From: Arenicola marina
Taxonomy: Eukaryota; Annelida; Polychaeta; Arenicolidae
Length of the DNA: 64,000 nucleotides
Assembly (NCBI GenBank): GCA_964019135.1
Contig: OZ025248.1
Location: forward strand, 14,949,574 to 15,013,573
Direction of reading: 5' to 3'
Shown: in pieces, positions 23,573-35,217 of the stretch
Numbering within the stretch: the stretch's first letter is position 1
Layout: every line of letters begins with the position of its first letter
Position numbers and translations under genes: made by a program
Notes under the pieces: model-generated
What the model was told of the DNA's origin: nothing
Database searches by the model: none
What the model saw: only the letters and a program-made list of their open reading frames with translations

Positions 23573-26435
23573 GTGACTGCTACAGACCGACTGTCATGAG
23601 GACTGCTACAGGCCTACTGTCATGGGGACTGCTACAGACCGACTGTCATGGGGACTGCTACAGACTCATGGGGACTGCTACAGACCGACTGTCATGGGGA
23701 CTGCTACAGACCGACTGTCATGGGGACTGCTACAGACCGTCTGTCATTGGGACTGCTACAGACTCATGGGGACTGCTACAGACCGACTGTCATGGGGACT
23801 GCTACAGACCGACTGTCATGGGGACTGCTACAGACTCATGGGGACTGCTACAGACCGACTGTCATGGGGACTGCTACAGACCGACTGTCATGGGCACTGC
23901 TACAGACCGACTGTCATGGGGACTGCTACAGACCGACTGTCATGGGGACTGCTACAGACCGACTGTCATGGGGACTGCTACAGACCTACTGTCATGGGGA
24001 CTGCTACAGACAGACTGTCATGGGGACTGCTACAGACCGACTGTCATGGGGACTGCTACAGAGTCATGGGGACTGCTACAGACCGACTGTCATGGGGACT
24101 GCTACAGAGTCATGGGGACTGCTACAGACCGTCTGTCATTGGGACTGCTACAGGCCGTCTGTCATGGGGACTGCTACAGACAGACTGTCATGGGGACTGC
24201 TACAGACCGACTGTCATGGAGATTGCTACAGGCCTACTGTCATGGGGACTGCTACAGACCGACTGTCATGGGGACTGCTACAGAGTCATGGAGACTGCTA
24301 CAGGCAGACTGTCATGGGGACTGCTACAGACAGACTGTCATGGAGATTGCTACAGGCCTACTGTCATGAGGACTGCTACAGGCCGACTGTCATTGGGACT
24401 GCTACAGACCGACTGTCATAGGGACTGCTACAGGCCGACTGTCATTGGGACTGCTACAGGCCGACTGTCATTGGGACTGCTACAGACCGACTGTCATGGG
24501 GACTGCTACAGACCGACTGTCATGGAGACTGCTACAGGCCGACTGTCATGGGGACTGCTACAGACCGACTGTCATGGAGACTGCTACAGGCCGACTGTCA
24601 TTGGGACTGCTACAAACCGTCTGTCATGGGGACTGCTACAGACCGTCTGTCATGGGGACTGCTACAGACCGTCTGTCATGGGGACTGCTACAGACAGACT
24701 GTCATGGGGACTGCTACAGACCGACTGTCATGGGGACTGCTACAGACCGTCTGTCATGGGGACTGCTACAGACAGACTGTCATGGGGACTGCTACAGACC
24801 GTCTGTCATTGGGACTGCTACAGGCCGTCTGTCATGGGGACTGCTACAGACAGACTGTCATGGGGACTGCTACAGACCGACTGTCATGGAGATTGCTACA
24901 GGCCTACTGTCATGAGGACTGCTACAGGCCGACTGTCATGGGGACTGCTACAGACCGTCTGTCATGGGGACTGCTACAGACCGTCTGTCATGGGGACTGC
25001 TACAGACCGTCTGTCATTGGGACTGCTACAGGCCGTCTGTCATGGGGACTGCTACAGACAGACTGTCATGGGGACTGCTACAGACCGACTGTCATGGAGA
25101 TTGCTACAGGCCTACTGTCATGAGGACTGCTACAGGCCGTCTGTCATGGGGACTGCTACAGACAGACTGTCATGGGGACTGCTACAGGCCGACTGTCATG
25201 GAGACTGCTACAGGCCGACTGTCATTGGGACTGCTACAGACCGTCTGTCATGGGGACTGCTACAGACCGTCTGTCATTGGGACTGCTACAGGCCGACTGT
25301 CATTGGGACTGCTACAGACCGACTGTCATTGGGACTGCTACAGACCGACTGTCATGGGGACTGCTACAGACCGACTGTCATTGGGACTGCTACAGACCGA
25401 CTGTCATTGGGACTGCTACAGACCGACTGTCATGGGGACTGCTACAGGCCGACTGTCATTGGGACTGCTACAGGCCGTCTGTCATGGGGACTGCTACAGG
25501 CCGACTGTCATGGGGACTGCTACAGACCGACTGTCATTGGGACTGCTACAGACCGTCTGTCATGGGGACTGCTACAGACCGACTGTCATTGGGACTGCTA
25601 CAGACCGTCTGTCATTGGGACTGCTACAGGCCGTCTGTCATGGGGACTGCTACAGACAGACAGTCATGGAGACTGCTACAGGCCGACTGTCATGGGGACT
25701 GCTACAGGCCGACTGTCATTGGGACTGCTACAGACCGTCTGTCATGGGGACTGCTACAGACAGACTGTCATGGGGACTGCTACAGACCGACTGTCATGGA
25801 GACTGCTACAGGCAGACTGTCATGGGGACTGCTACAGGCCAACTGTCATGAGGACTGCTACAGGCCGACTGTCATGGGGACTGCTACAGAGCCCTAGGGG
25901 ACTGCTACAGACAGACTGTCATGGAGACTGCTACAGGCCGACTGTCATGGGGACTGCTACAGGCCGACTGTCATGGGGACTGCTACAGACCGACTGTCAT
26001 TGGGACTGCTACAGACCGTCTGTCATGGGGACTGCTACAGACCGACTGTCATTGGGACTGCTACAGACCGTCTGTCATTGGGACTGCTACAGGCCGTCTG
26101 TCATGGGGACTGCTACAGACAGACAGTCATTGGGACTGCTACAGACCGTCTGTCATGGGGACTGCTACAGACAGACTGTCATGGGGACTGCTACAGACCG
26201 ACTGTCATGGAGACTGCTACAGGCAGACTGTCATGGGGACTGCTACAGGCCTACTGTCATGAGGACTGCTACAGGCCGACTGTCATGGGTACTGCTACAG
26301 ACCCCTAGGGGACTGCTACAGACAGACTGTCATGGAGACTGCTACAGGCCGACTGTCATGGGGACTGCTACAGGTCGACTGTCATGGGAACTGCTACAGA
26401 CCGACTGTCATGCAGACTGCTACAGGTCGATTATG
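23573..26435. repeat. minisatellite, 26-bp unit, about 110 copies
   Basis: Unit GACCGACTGTCATGGGGACT plus GCTACA, with variants CCGTCTG, CAGACTG, ATTGGG and ATGGAG, and some truncated units (ACTCATGGGG). The unit has no stop in any plus frame, so overlapping open frames of up to 941 codons result. They are repeat artefacts with a 26-residue period. Confidence 0.97.
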
Positions 26436-26447
26436 CCAGTGTCATGA

Positions 26448-26897
26448 CAGGGTTCATACAGGCAAGGTTCCATCAAATTCAAGCCTTTTTAAGGCAAGTA
26501 CTAGAAAAATTAAAGGACTTTTCAAGGACAATTTTTACCTTTTCTGGTTTATTTTAAGCATACAAATTGCTAAACGTGGGACTCAATTTTATGCATACGA
26601 TTTAGATATGCGGAATTAAGTGTGCACGTTTATTTATTACCAACAGCATTTATTGGAGTTAATCACTTTACTTTTATTAATTGCTACTTTTTCAATTCAG
26701 CCAGCTTTTGTTCGATTTTTTCTTAGGTCTTTGGCAGTGCCCAGTCCAGTTTGAAATCAAGCACTTTTCATTGTAACTGCCCTATTTTCATGCAAATTTA
26801 ACTACATTGGATCGACCTCAAGGCCCATTTCTGTTTTTATGCCCTTTTCCAGGCATCAGTCAAAATTCAAGCACTTTTCAAGCCTGTGCGCATCCTG
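26448..26897. mobile_element. hAT-like non-autonomous DNA transposon
   Basis: The left end CAGGGTTCATACAGGC and the right end, read inverted, CAGGATGCGCACAGGC form about 16-bp terminal inverted repeats with three mismatches. Subterminal AAATTCAAG and GGACTTTTCAAGG on the left, and TTCAAGCACTTTTCAAG on the right, are typical of hAT ends. The interior is AT-rich and non-coding. The expected 8-bp target duplication is not evident (TGTCATGA versus CATGAGTA). It lies exactly between two different arrays. Confidence 0.7.
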
Positions 26898-26924
26898 CAT
26901 GAGTAATGCTACATAGTGGTTGTG

Positions 26925-27246
26925 CTACAGAGCAGTTTTCAACCCGCAGCTGCTGGAGGACGGTTTTCTGCCCGCAGCTGCTACAGAGTGGTTGTGTCTA
27001 CCCGCAGCTGCTACAGAGCGGTTGTCTGCTCGCAGCTGCTACAGAGTGATTGTGTCTGCCGCAGCTGCTACAGAGCGGTTTTCTACCCGCAGCTGCTTGA
27101 GTGGTTGTCTGCCCGCAGCTGCTACAGAGCGGTTGTGTCTGCCCGCAGCTGATACAGATCGGTTGTGTCTGCCCGCAGCTACTACAGAGCGGTTGTGTCT
27201 GCCCGCAGCTGCTACAGAGCGGCTGTATCTGCCCGCAGCTGCTCTG
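26925..27246. repeat. minisatellite, 30-bp unit
   Basis: About eleven copies of GCCCGCAGCTGCTACAGAGC plus GGTTGTGTCT. Each plus-strand unit has a pyrimidine-rich run ending in CCCGCAG, which is acceptor-like. CAGCTGCTACAG overlaps words of the 26-bp array to the left, so the two arrays may share an origin. Confidence 0.92.
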
Positions 27247-29040
27247 TTAGAATCCCCCATCGCATTGGAGCGCTGTACCAAGTGGGCCAACACAGAGAGC
27301 CATGCACTCACCATGCCAAGTGGGAACAAAACAACGTGTTTCGCTCTTCGCGGGTCCAATCCGACCTGACTGCGATAAAACGCGGTGCGAGCCAAACAAC
27401 AGTGTTCAAGTTTTAGTCAACGCTGTAATAAGACACTCTAACGCCAATAATCACACCGGCAGTCGGCGTAAAGGGCTTCTGTACCGGCGAGGGCCCGGAC
27501 ACGGGATATGGGGATCCGCGAACAGCGCGACAAGCGTGACTCCAGAGGTGACCTTCGGCGCCCCTCCCCCCTGCAACACAAAATGAAATGTCGCCTCGCC
27601 TCGTGTTCCCACAACAACACTCCTGGCGGCGGGACGGGGAATCAGCCACGAGGGATTGCTTTCAACATCAACCAAACAAAACAAAAATATATCAAACGAT
27701 GATAAGATTTCAGACGTCTGCCACAGATGGCGAGGAATAGCGCATAACATGTTCAACATCTCGTCACATTTTGGTATTATTTGAGAGCGGAGTAGGACGG
27801 ATGTCTGAGTGACACGTGACATCCGGTGCTGGGCATCGGACAGCTAAACTCCATGTACACAAAGCTGGCTCAAAACACAAATTTATCAACCTGAAGTCGA
27901 TTCGCTGATATAGGTGTGGTTTGATTTGGTTGTAAATGGCTAAAGTGGAATGTAATTTGTAACAGGTCATACACCACTACTTCCAGTGATTTTCATAGGT
28001 AGGCCAGTGGGTGGGTCCCAGTGTCCCAGGGCTCCTTAAAATTATGTGCCATCCGCCCATACCTTTTATGCGTGGAAAGTCTTTTCTAGCAGGTTCAAGC
28101 CGAATTAGCAGCAGCTGATCCTGTCACAATGGCCAAGCTGTTTCTGTGTGGTGTAAGGCCCGATTTCAGACAGATAAACCCTTTTCACACCCAGCGACTT
28201 GCACCGCCATGGTAATCCAGTGAAGATAGAAATGAGGGCTAGCTTCCCTATGATTACATGATAAACAGTTCCAGCCTCAATTGTCTAGCTGATTTGAGTG
28301 TAATCAGCATTACTGCTCGCCATATATTTATTTACAGGGCGTCACCATGTTCCCTCGGTGAATGAAATGCGTCATTTGAAATGTGTGTGCGACCGATGAC
28401 GCAGGACGCGTAGCTATCAGAATCGCTGTACTTCTTCCACTATCTAGGCCGTCAAGACCACATAATTTAGTTTTATCTAAAGAGCCGTGTTGGGCCCACG
28501 TGCGGCCTGAAACAGCACATGTCTATTCAACCATAAGACATAACATAATAACGATACAACTCAACAGTTAACTGCTGTTGCATTACGTAGCAATAACAAT
28601 AGTTTGTTATACCAGGATTGTCACAATCGGCGGCTAAATTGATTGATTTCCTGATAAAGAAAGAGCTTAAAGTACTCTGCTTGATCATGCGAGGGGGGGG
28701 GGGGGGGAGTAAACATTACTTTTCAGCGTCTTGGTCAAAGTCGATACTTCGACTACAGCGGTGCATAGCAGTTTAAATATATCCGGCCAGACTACTTGTA
28801 CAGCGTATCATGTCAGTACGGATAGAACCCAAACAAACATTCGGTCCTGCCGTTTCTGTAAACACAACTAGCTGTAAAAGGTGCCATGTAGTTTTGATGT
28901 CACATAATAGAGGGCGCTACTTATAATACAATGTAATGGTTGTTGTTCAAAAGCCGATCGACCACAACAAACAAACTGCGGTCCCATAGTAATAAGCAGT
29001 ACATTCGGCCCCATAGGGCTCGCGGTAGGAATAAAAAACA
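27247..29040. other. unique spacer, no gene recognised
   Basis: Sequence turns AT-richer from 27650. A poly-G run lies at 28692-28707. No supported exon, SINE or LINE. Confidence 0.4.
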
Positions 29041-29048
29041 GTCACGGT

Positions 29049-29176
29049 ATTGTGAAGCATGTTAGTCTGACCCCGACCCTGATCCCAGCCACATCCCTGC
29101 AGCAGCGGCTCATTGTGAAGTATGGTAGTCTGACCCGGACCCTCTTCCCAGCCACATCCCTGCGGCAGCGGCTCAT
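29049..29176. repeat. direct duplication, about 64 bp, two copies
   Basis: ATTGTGAAGCATGTTAGTC and ATTGTGAAGTATGGTAGTC each begin a copy ending CCACATCCCTGC then GCAGCGGCTCAT. Two adjacent copies only. Confidence 0.8.
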
Positions 29177-29402
29177 GCTAGGCTTAATGGTAGGCTGTAG
29201 ATCATAAAACCATAAAACTGACAGCTGCAAAGCGCTCTCTGTAACATATGCCCACGCTGCTGGGCCCAAGCTGGGTCTCCAATGGAGAGAGCTACTGAGC
29301 GATAATGAAGGCACATGGCTAACTATCTAGTGTACCGCCTGGGCTACAGGTGACTCTGACAGAAGTCGATCGATACACACATAGCCTTTAATAGCCAGAT
29401 CA

Positions 29403-29605
29403 GGGCCGGTATTTATAATAACGGCCCAGGATAACAGCCTAAGTTACGCAAGTTACGAGTCCCCGTTTCGTCATCCTAGCTCTTCCAGCTCGTAGTGGTG
29501 GAGTTTATGATCCAGAAATAACATTTTATATAATATTAGCACCTTCCTTATTCAGAAAATCTACCTCCTGGGTGAATATCTGTAATATGTTGAGCCAGAC
29601 ACGCG
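29403..29605. mobile_element. second copy of the MITE family at 11966
   Basis: Reverse-complement alignment to 12050-12222 by eye: GATTTTCTGAATAAGG, CTGGATCATAAACTCCACCA and CTACGAGCTGGAAGAGCTAG correspond to GATTTTCTGAACTAAG, TTGATCATGAGCACCACCA and CAACGAGCTAGTGAGGCTAA. The outer end GGGCCGGTATTTATAATAAC also matches. The other terminus is degraded. Confidence 0.6.
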
Positions 29606-29639
29606 TACGAACAAAATTCTACTTGGCGTTAAGGGGTTA

Positions 29640-29745
29640 AACTGACAACGGATTAATGTCACCATTACAACAACATCGCAGTGGGTTAATATCACCTTAA
29701 CAACGGATTAATATCACCATTACAACAACATCGCAATGGTTAATG
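29640..29745. repeat. short direct duplication
   Basis: ACAACGGATTAATRTCACC and TTACAACAACATCGCARTGG occur twice, about 58 bp apart, immediately left of the 34-bp array. Confidence 0.75.
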
Positions 29746-29759
29746 TTCTTACCGGTCTT

Positions 29760-30247
29760 ACTCGGGTAAGGCCAGCAAGAACAGACCCAGTGACCTGAGG
29801 TAAGACCAGCAAGAACAGACCCAGTGACCTGAGGTAAGACCAGCAAGAACAGACCCAGTGACCTGAGGTAAGGCCAGCAAGAACAGACCCAGTGACCTGA
29901 GGTAAGACCAGCAAGAACAGACCCAGTGACCTGAGGTAAGGCCAGCAAGAACAGACCCAGTGACCTGAGGTAAGACCAGCAAGAACAGACCCAGTGACCT
30001 GAGGTAAGACCAGCAAGAACAGACCCAGTGACCTGAGGTAAGACCAGCAAGAACAGACCCAGTGACCTGAGGTAAGACCAGCAAGAACAGACCCAGTGAC
30101 CTGAGGTAAGACCAGCAAGAACAGACCCAGTGACCTGAGGTAAGACCAGCAAGAACAGACCCAGTGACCTGAGGTAAGACCAGCAAGAACAGACCCAGTG
30201 ACCTGAGGTAAGACCAGCAAGAACAGACTAACAGTGACCTGAGGTAA
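29760..30247. repeat. minisatellite, 34-bp unit, 14 copies
   Basis: Nearly identical units AGTGACCTGAGGTAAGACCA plus GCAAGAACAGACCC. The plus strand of each unit carries GAG|GTAAGA, close to the consensus 5' splice site. The minus strand carries a pyrimidine-rich stretch ending TTACCTCAG, close to a 3' splice site. Low divergence suggests recent expansion. No adjoining exon was identified. Confidence 0.95.
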
Positions 30248-30307
30248 ACCCAGGCGAGGGGATGGGGATGCGAGGGGATGGAAAGGAGAGGGAATGGGGA
30301 ATGGAAT

Positions 30308-30487
30308 GTTGGTGTTTTAGGCCACTTTTGTGCACATACAGGCTAAATTGGGCCAAGGAACCTCCCGAGACGATGAAGGATGAAGGAATGAAACATGCCC
30401 CAGATTAAGTGCCCGAGCCCGGATTCGAACCCAGGACCTATTGATCTGCGGTCTAGTGCGCTAACCACTACACCAGGGAGGCCCCCC
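30308..30487 (-). repeat. tRNA-headed SINE (family B), minus orientation
   Basis: On the minus strand the head CCTGGTGTAGTGGTTAGCGC contains an A-box-like segment, and CTGGGTTCGAATCCGGGC a good B-box. The body continues CGTCTCGGGAGGTTCCTTGG to a tail with GGCCTAAAACACC. Related fragments lie at 40565-40650 and 60425-60495. It is not a functional tRNA gene: the 3' acceptor half is replaced by SINE body. Confidence 0.8.
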
Positions 30488-30489
30488 GA

Positions 30490-33400
30490 GGGAATGGGGA
30501 GGCGGTGTTACAGCAGAGAGCGGGTTCTCTGTAGTCTGTCTGCGTGACAGGGGCCGTCAGAGGCGGTGGTACAGCAGAGAGCGGGTTCTCTGTAGTCTGT
30601 CAGCGTGACAGGGGCCGTCAAAGGCGGTGGTACAGCAGAGAGCGGGTTCTCTGTAGTCTGTGAGCGTGGTAGGGGCCGTCAGAGGCGGTGTTACAGCAGA
30701 GAGCGGGTTCACTGTGGTCTGTCAGCGTGGTAGGGGCCGTCAGAGGCGGTGGTACAGCAGAGAGCGGGTTCTCTGTAGTCTGTCAGCGTGGTAGGGGCCG
30801 TCAGAGGCGGTGGTACAGCAGAGAGCGGGTTCTCTGTAGTCTGTCAGCGTGACAGGGGCCGTCAGAGGCGGTGGTACAGCAGAGAGCGGGTTCTCTGTAG
30901 TCTGTCAGCGTGACAGGGGCCGTCAAAGGCGGTGGTACAGCAGAGAGCGGGTTCTCTGTAGTCTGTGAGCGTGGTAGGGGCCGTCAGAGGCGGTGGTACA
31001 GCAGAGAGCGGGTTCTCTGTAGTCTGTGAGCGTGGTAGGGGCCGTCAGAGGCGGTGGTACAGTAGAGAGCGGGTTCTCTGTAGTCTGTGAGCGTGGTAGG
31101 GGCCGTCAGAGGCGGTGGTACAGCAGAGAGCGGGTTCTCTGTAGTCTGTAGGCGTGGTAGGGGCCGTCAGAGGCGGTGGTACAGCAGAGAGCGGGTTCTC
31201 TGTAGTCTGTCAGCGTGACAGGGGCCGTCAAAGGCGGTGGTACAGCAGAGAGCGGGTTCTCTGTAGTCTGTGAGCGTGGTAGGGGCCGTCAGAGGCGGTG
31301 GTACAGCAGAGAGCGGGTTCTCTGTAGTCTGTGAGCGTGGTAGGGGCCGTCAGAGGCGGTGGTACAGCAGAGAGCGGGTTCTCTGTAGTCTGTCAGCGGG
31401 ACAGGGGCCGTCAGAGGCGGTGGTACAGCAGAGAGCGGGTTCTCTGTAGTCTGTGAGCGTGGTAGGGGCCGTCAGAGGCGGTGGTACAGCAGAGAGCGGG
31501 TTCTCTGTAGTCTGTGAGCGTGGTAGGGGCCGTCAGAGGCGGTGGTACAGCAGAGAGCGGGTTCTCTGTAGTCTGTGAGCGTGGTAGGGGCCGTCAGAGG
31601 CGGTGGTACAGCAGAGAGCGGGTTCTCTGTAGTCTGTGAGCGTGGTAGGGGCCGTCAGGGGCGGTGGTACAGCAGAGAGCGGGTTCTCTGTAGTCTGTGA
31701 GCGTGGTAGGGGCCGTCAGAGGCGGTGGTACAGCAGAGAGCGGGTTCTCTGTAGTTTGTAGGCGTGGTAGGGGCCGTCAGAGGCGGTGGTACAGCAGAGA
31801 GCGGGTTCTCTGTAGTCTGTGAGCGTGGTAGGGGCCGTCAGAGGCGGTGGTACAGCAGAGAGCGGGTTCTCTGTAGTCTGTAGGCGTGGTAGGGGCCGTC
31901 AGAGGCGGTGGTACAGCAGAGAGCGGGTTCTCTGTAGTCTGTGAGCGTGGTAGGGGCCGTCAGAGGCGGTGGTACAGCAGAGAGCGGGTTCTCTGTAGTC
32001 TGTCAGCGGGACAGGGGCCGTCAGAGGCGGTGGTACAGCAGAGAGCGGGTTCTCTGTAGTCTGTAGGCGTGGTAGGGGCCGCCAGAGGCGGTGGTACAGC
32101 AGAGAGCGGGTTCTCTGTAGTCTGTAGGCGTGGTAGGGGCCGTCAGAGGCGGTGGTACAGCAGAGAGCGGATTCTCTGTAGTCTGTAGGCGTGGTAGGGG
32201 CCGTCAGAGGCGGTGGTACAGCAGAAGCCGGGTTCTCTGTAGTCTGTAAGTGTGGTAGGGGCCGTCAGAGGCGGTGGTACAGCAGAGAGCGGGTTCTCTG
32301 TAGTCTGTAGACGTGGTAGGGGCCGTCAGGGGCGGTGGTACAGCAGAGAGCGAGTTCTCTGTAGTCTGTAAGCGTGGTGGGGGCCGTCAGAGGCGGTGGT
32401 ACAGCAGAGAGCGGGTTCTCTGTAGTCTGTAGGCGTGGTAGGGGCCGTCAGAGGCGGTGGTACAGCAGAAGCCGGGTTCTCTGTAGTCTGTAAGTGTGGT
32501 AGGGGCCGTCAGAGGCGGTGGTACAGCAGAGAGCGGGTTCTCTGTAGTCTGTAGGCGTGGTAGGGGCCGTCAGGGGCGGTGGTACAGCAGAGAGCGAGTT
32601 CTCTGTAGTCTGTAAGCGTGGTGGGGGCCGTCAGAGGCGGTGGTACAGCAGAGAGCGGGTTCTCTGTAGTCTGTAGGCGTGGTAGGGGCCGTCAGAGGCG
32701 GTGGTACAGCAGAGAGCGGGTTCTCTGTAGTCTGTGAGCGTGGTAGGGGCCGTCAGAGGCGGTGGTACAGCAGAGAGCGGGTTCTCTGTAGTCTGTGAGC
32801 GTGGTAGGGGCCGTCAGGGGCGGTGGTACAGCAGAGAGCGGGTTCTCTGTAGTCTGTAAGCGTGGTAGGGGCCGTCAGAGGCGGTGGTACAGCAGAGAGC
32901 GGGTTCTCTGTAGTCTGTAGGCGTGGTAGGGGCCGTCAGAGGCGGTGGTACAGCAGAGAGCGGGTTCTCTGTAGTCTGTAGGCGTGGTAGGGGCCGTCAG
33001 AGGCGGTGGTACAGCAGAGAGCGGGTTCTCTGTAGTCTGTAGGCGTGGTAGGGGCCGTCAGAGGCGGTGGTACAGCAGAGAGCGGGTTCTCTGTAGTCTG
33101 TAGGCGTGGTAGGGGCCGTCAGAGGCGGTGGTACAGCAGAGAGCGGATTCTCTGTAGTCTGTAGGCGTGGTAGGGGCCGTCAGAGGCGGTGGTACAGCAG
33201 AAGCCGGGTTCTCTGTAGTCTGTAAGTGTGGTAGGGGCCGTCAGAGGCGGTGGTACAGCAGAGAGCGAGTTCTCTGTAGTCTGTAAGCGTGGTGGGGGCC
33301 GCCAGAGGCGGTGGTACAGCAGAGAGCTGGTTCTCTGTAGTCTGTAAGCGTGTTAGAGGCCGTCAGAGAAGAGGCGGTGGTACAGCAGAGAGCGGGTTCT

Positions 33401-33812
33401 CTGTAGTCTGTGAGCGTGGTAGGGGCCGTCGGAGGCGGTGGTACAGCAGAGAGCGGGTTCTCTGTAGTCTGTAAGCGTGGTAGGGGCCGTCAGAGGCGGT
33501 GGTACAGCAGAGAGCGGGTTCTCTGTAGTCTGTAAGCGTGGTAGGGGCCGTCAGAAGCGGTGGTACAGCAGAGAGCGGGTTCTCTGTAGTCTGTAGGCGT
33601 GGTAGGGGCCGCCAGAGGCGGTGGTACAGCAGAGAGCGGGTTCTCTGTAGTCTGTAAGCGTGGTAGGGGCCGTCAGAGGCGGTGGTACAGCAGAGAGCGG
33701 GTTCTCTGTAGTCTGTAGGCGTGGTAGGGGCCGTCAAAGACGGTGGTACAGCAGAGAGCGGGTTCTCTGTAGTCTGTGAGCGTGGTGGGGGCCGTCAGAG
33801 GCGGTGTTCGCC
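30490..33812. repeat. minisatellite, 61-bp unit, about 54 copies
   Basis: Units contain GGTGGTACAGCAGAGAGCGG, GTTCTCTGTAGTCTGTGAGC and GTGGTAGGGGCCGTCAGAGG. Variation concentrates at TGTGAGC/TGTCAGC/TGTAGGC/TGTAAGT and GGTAGG/GACAGG. Several variant blocks recur in order, for example the GAAGCCGGG unit at 32223, 32467 and 33200. Confidence 0.96.
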
Positions 33813-34198
33813 CGCCACACGTGTCGGTGGTGTGTCAAAAACTGATGTCTGTGTGACTGATCGGCCTGCAGCTGACGGCGCGGGGTGGCGGGGTGGCGGG
33901 GTGGAGGGGTGGTAGTGTGGTGGGGCGGTTGTCGACGATGCGGACTTTTAATAGTTCCAGCTGGTTGTGGAGAGCTCGCCCGCCATCTCACCACCTTCCG
34001 AGATTTCCAGAACCGCCGTGACGAGGAAGCTCCGATAATGTTATAAGAACACACCCACAGCTGATTATAGGTGAGGCGTTCTACAACGTTAAGGTTACAT
34101 TTAGAGAAGGCATCAAAGGAAATAACAACGTGGTTCACAGATAATTACAAGAACTATTTAAAAGCCATCATTATCAGGCAATCGTGTTTGAAGGAGAA
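33813..34198. other. spacer, no gene recognised
   Basis: Short GGGGTGGC repeats at 33880-33915 and otherwise unique sequence between the 61-bp array and the LINE remnant. Confidence 0.4.
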
Positions 34199-34613
34199 AC
34201 GAATTAGGTGAGCATAGGTCGTCTTCGTGCATTGAGATATGTTTTTAATGATTTTGGTTCAGAATGCGCAGAATTGAGGAAGAAAGCGGGTAGACGATTG
34301 CTACATGTTGAACGGTTGCCCGGTATAGCATTAGAAGTTTTCAAGATGGGGCCCAGTTTCCTTTATGACATGCATAACTTAAAGGAAAGAGATTACATGT
34401 TGAAAAATGGACCAACTATATGTATGCCACACGTTATGACAACAGCTCATGGCCAAAACTCAGTGAAGTATTAAGGCAGCAAGTTATGTAATATGCTCCA
34501 CAAAGAAACAAATCAGCCAAACATGCTAAGAAATTCAAAATAACGCTGGCAATCTTGGATGGGTTCTTGTGTCCCTGCAATTCGTGCACATTATGCAACA
34601 TAGCTAATGGATG
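34199..34613 (+). mobile_element. decayed LINE fragment: C-terminal end of reverse transcriptase ORF
   Basis: The translated segment contains LRALRYVFNDFGSECAELRK, LHVERLPGIALEVFKMGPSF and LYDMHNLKERDYMLKNGP, followed by HGQNSVKY, and in a later frame SCTLCNIANG before a stop. This order (LRxVxNDF, ALEVFK, SFLxDM, NSxxYYGxxLWN, then a Cys-rich end) is the usual C-terminus of non-LTR retrotransposon reverse transcriptases. The first frame stops at 34474 and homology resumes after a frame shift, so it is a dead fragment. Upstream catalytic domains are absent. It is a plausible relative of the LINE that mobilised the SINEs, but this is inference. Confidence 0.75.
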
Positions 34614-34774
34614 AGATATGATGCAATGTTTGTTTTATTTTCATTATCATATGTACATATATCTCATCAGCTGATGTCATTTTATCATTGTCGGTCAATA
34701 GCACTTGTGCTAATGTTTATTACGGAATGTATCCTATAAAAAGATGGTCAAAGTCCGCTAGTCAGTGGCGGGGG

Positions 34775-34895
34775 GAAGCGGAGGAGGGGGAGGGTGGAGG
34801 CGGAGGGGAGGGTGGAGGCGGAGGGGGAGGGTGGAGGCGGAGGGAAGGGTGGAGGCGAAGGGGGCGGGTGGAGGCGGAGGGGGAGGGTGGCACAA
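34775..34895. repeat. G-rich minisatellite, about 18-bp unit
   Basis: Five to six copies of GGAGGCGGAGGGGGAGGGT. G-quadruplex potential on the plus strand. Confidence 0.8.
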
Positions 34896-35209
34896 ATCTA
34901 GGTTTCCGCGGTCGAGCGGCGGGGAAGTCCACTCACCATGGTGTGTTGCATGCACTCACCGTGACACACACAGCTTACCAATCGTGTTGCCATGTATACC
35001 ATCGGGTGTTACATAAGACTCCCCCCTCCCCGGCCCTCCCTTTCCATGCGCCCCTCGTTAACACACACACACGTACAGATAAGCCGCCTCGGCGGAAGAA
35101 ACTAAAATCATAAAACTTGCGATCGGTCACTGTCACTGTTTTATGGAGGATCGGCTCCACGTGGCCCGCCGCACACAGGTCTACGCATTAGAATAGTTAG
35201 TTTTCGCAC
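34896..35209. other. unique spacer, no gene recognised
   Basis: No supported feature between the G-rich repeat and the SINE target duplication. Confidence 0.4.
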
Positions 35210-35217
35210 ACTATCGA

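Noticed and set aside
23622-26447. 941-codon open frame
   Set aside because: Entirely within the 26-bp array; the peptide is a 26-residue repeat present in all plus frames because the unit lacks stops.
28692-28707. Poly-G and poly-C runs here and at many other places as G-quadruplex regulators
   Set aside because: Such runs are frequent across the window and show no consistent position relative to genes. They may also be imprecise in length in the assembly.
29697-30220. Three minus-strand open frames with repeated LRSLGLFLLVLPQVTGS, resembling membrane segments
   Set aside because: The same peptide appears in several frames of the 34-bp array; the hydrophobicity comes from the repeat unit.
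30418-30487. tRNA gene on the minus strand
   Set aside because: A-box and B-box are present, but the acceptor 3' half is missing and a SINE body follows. The same applies to 18138, 35400-35482 and 62613.
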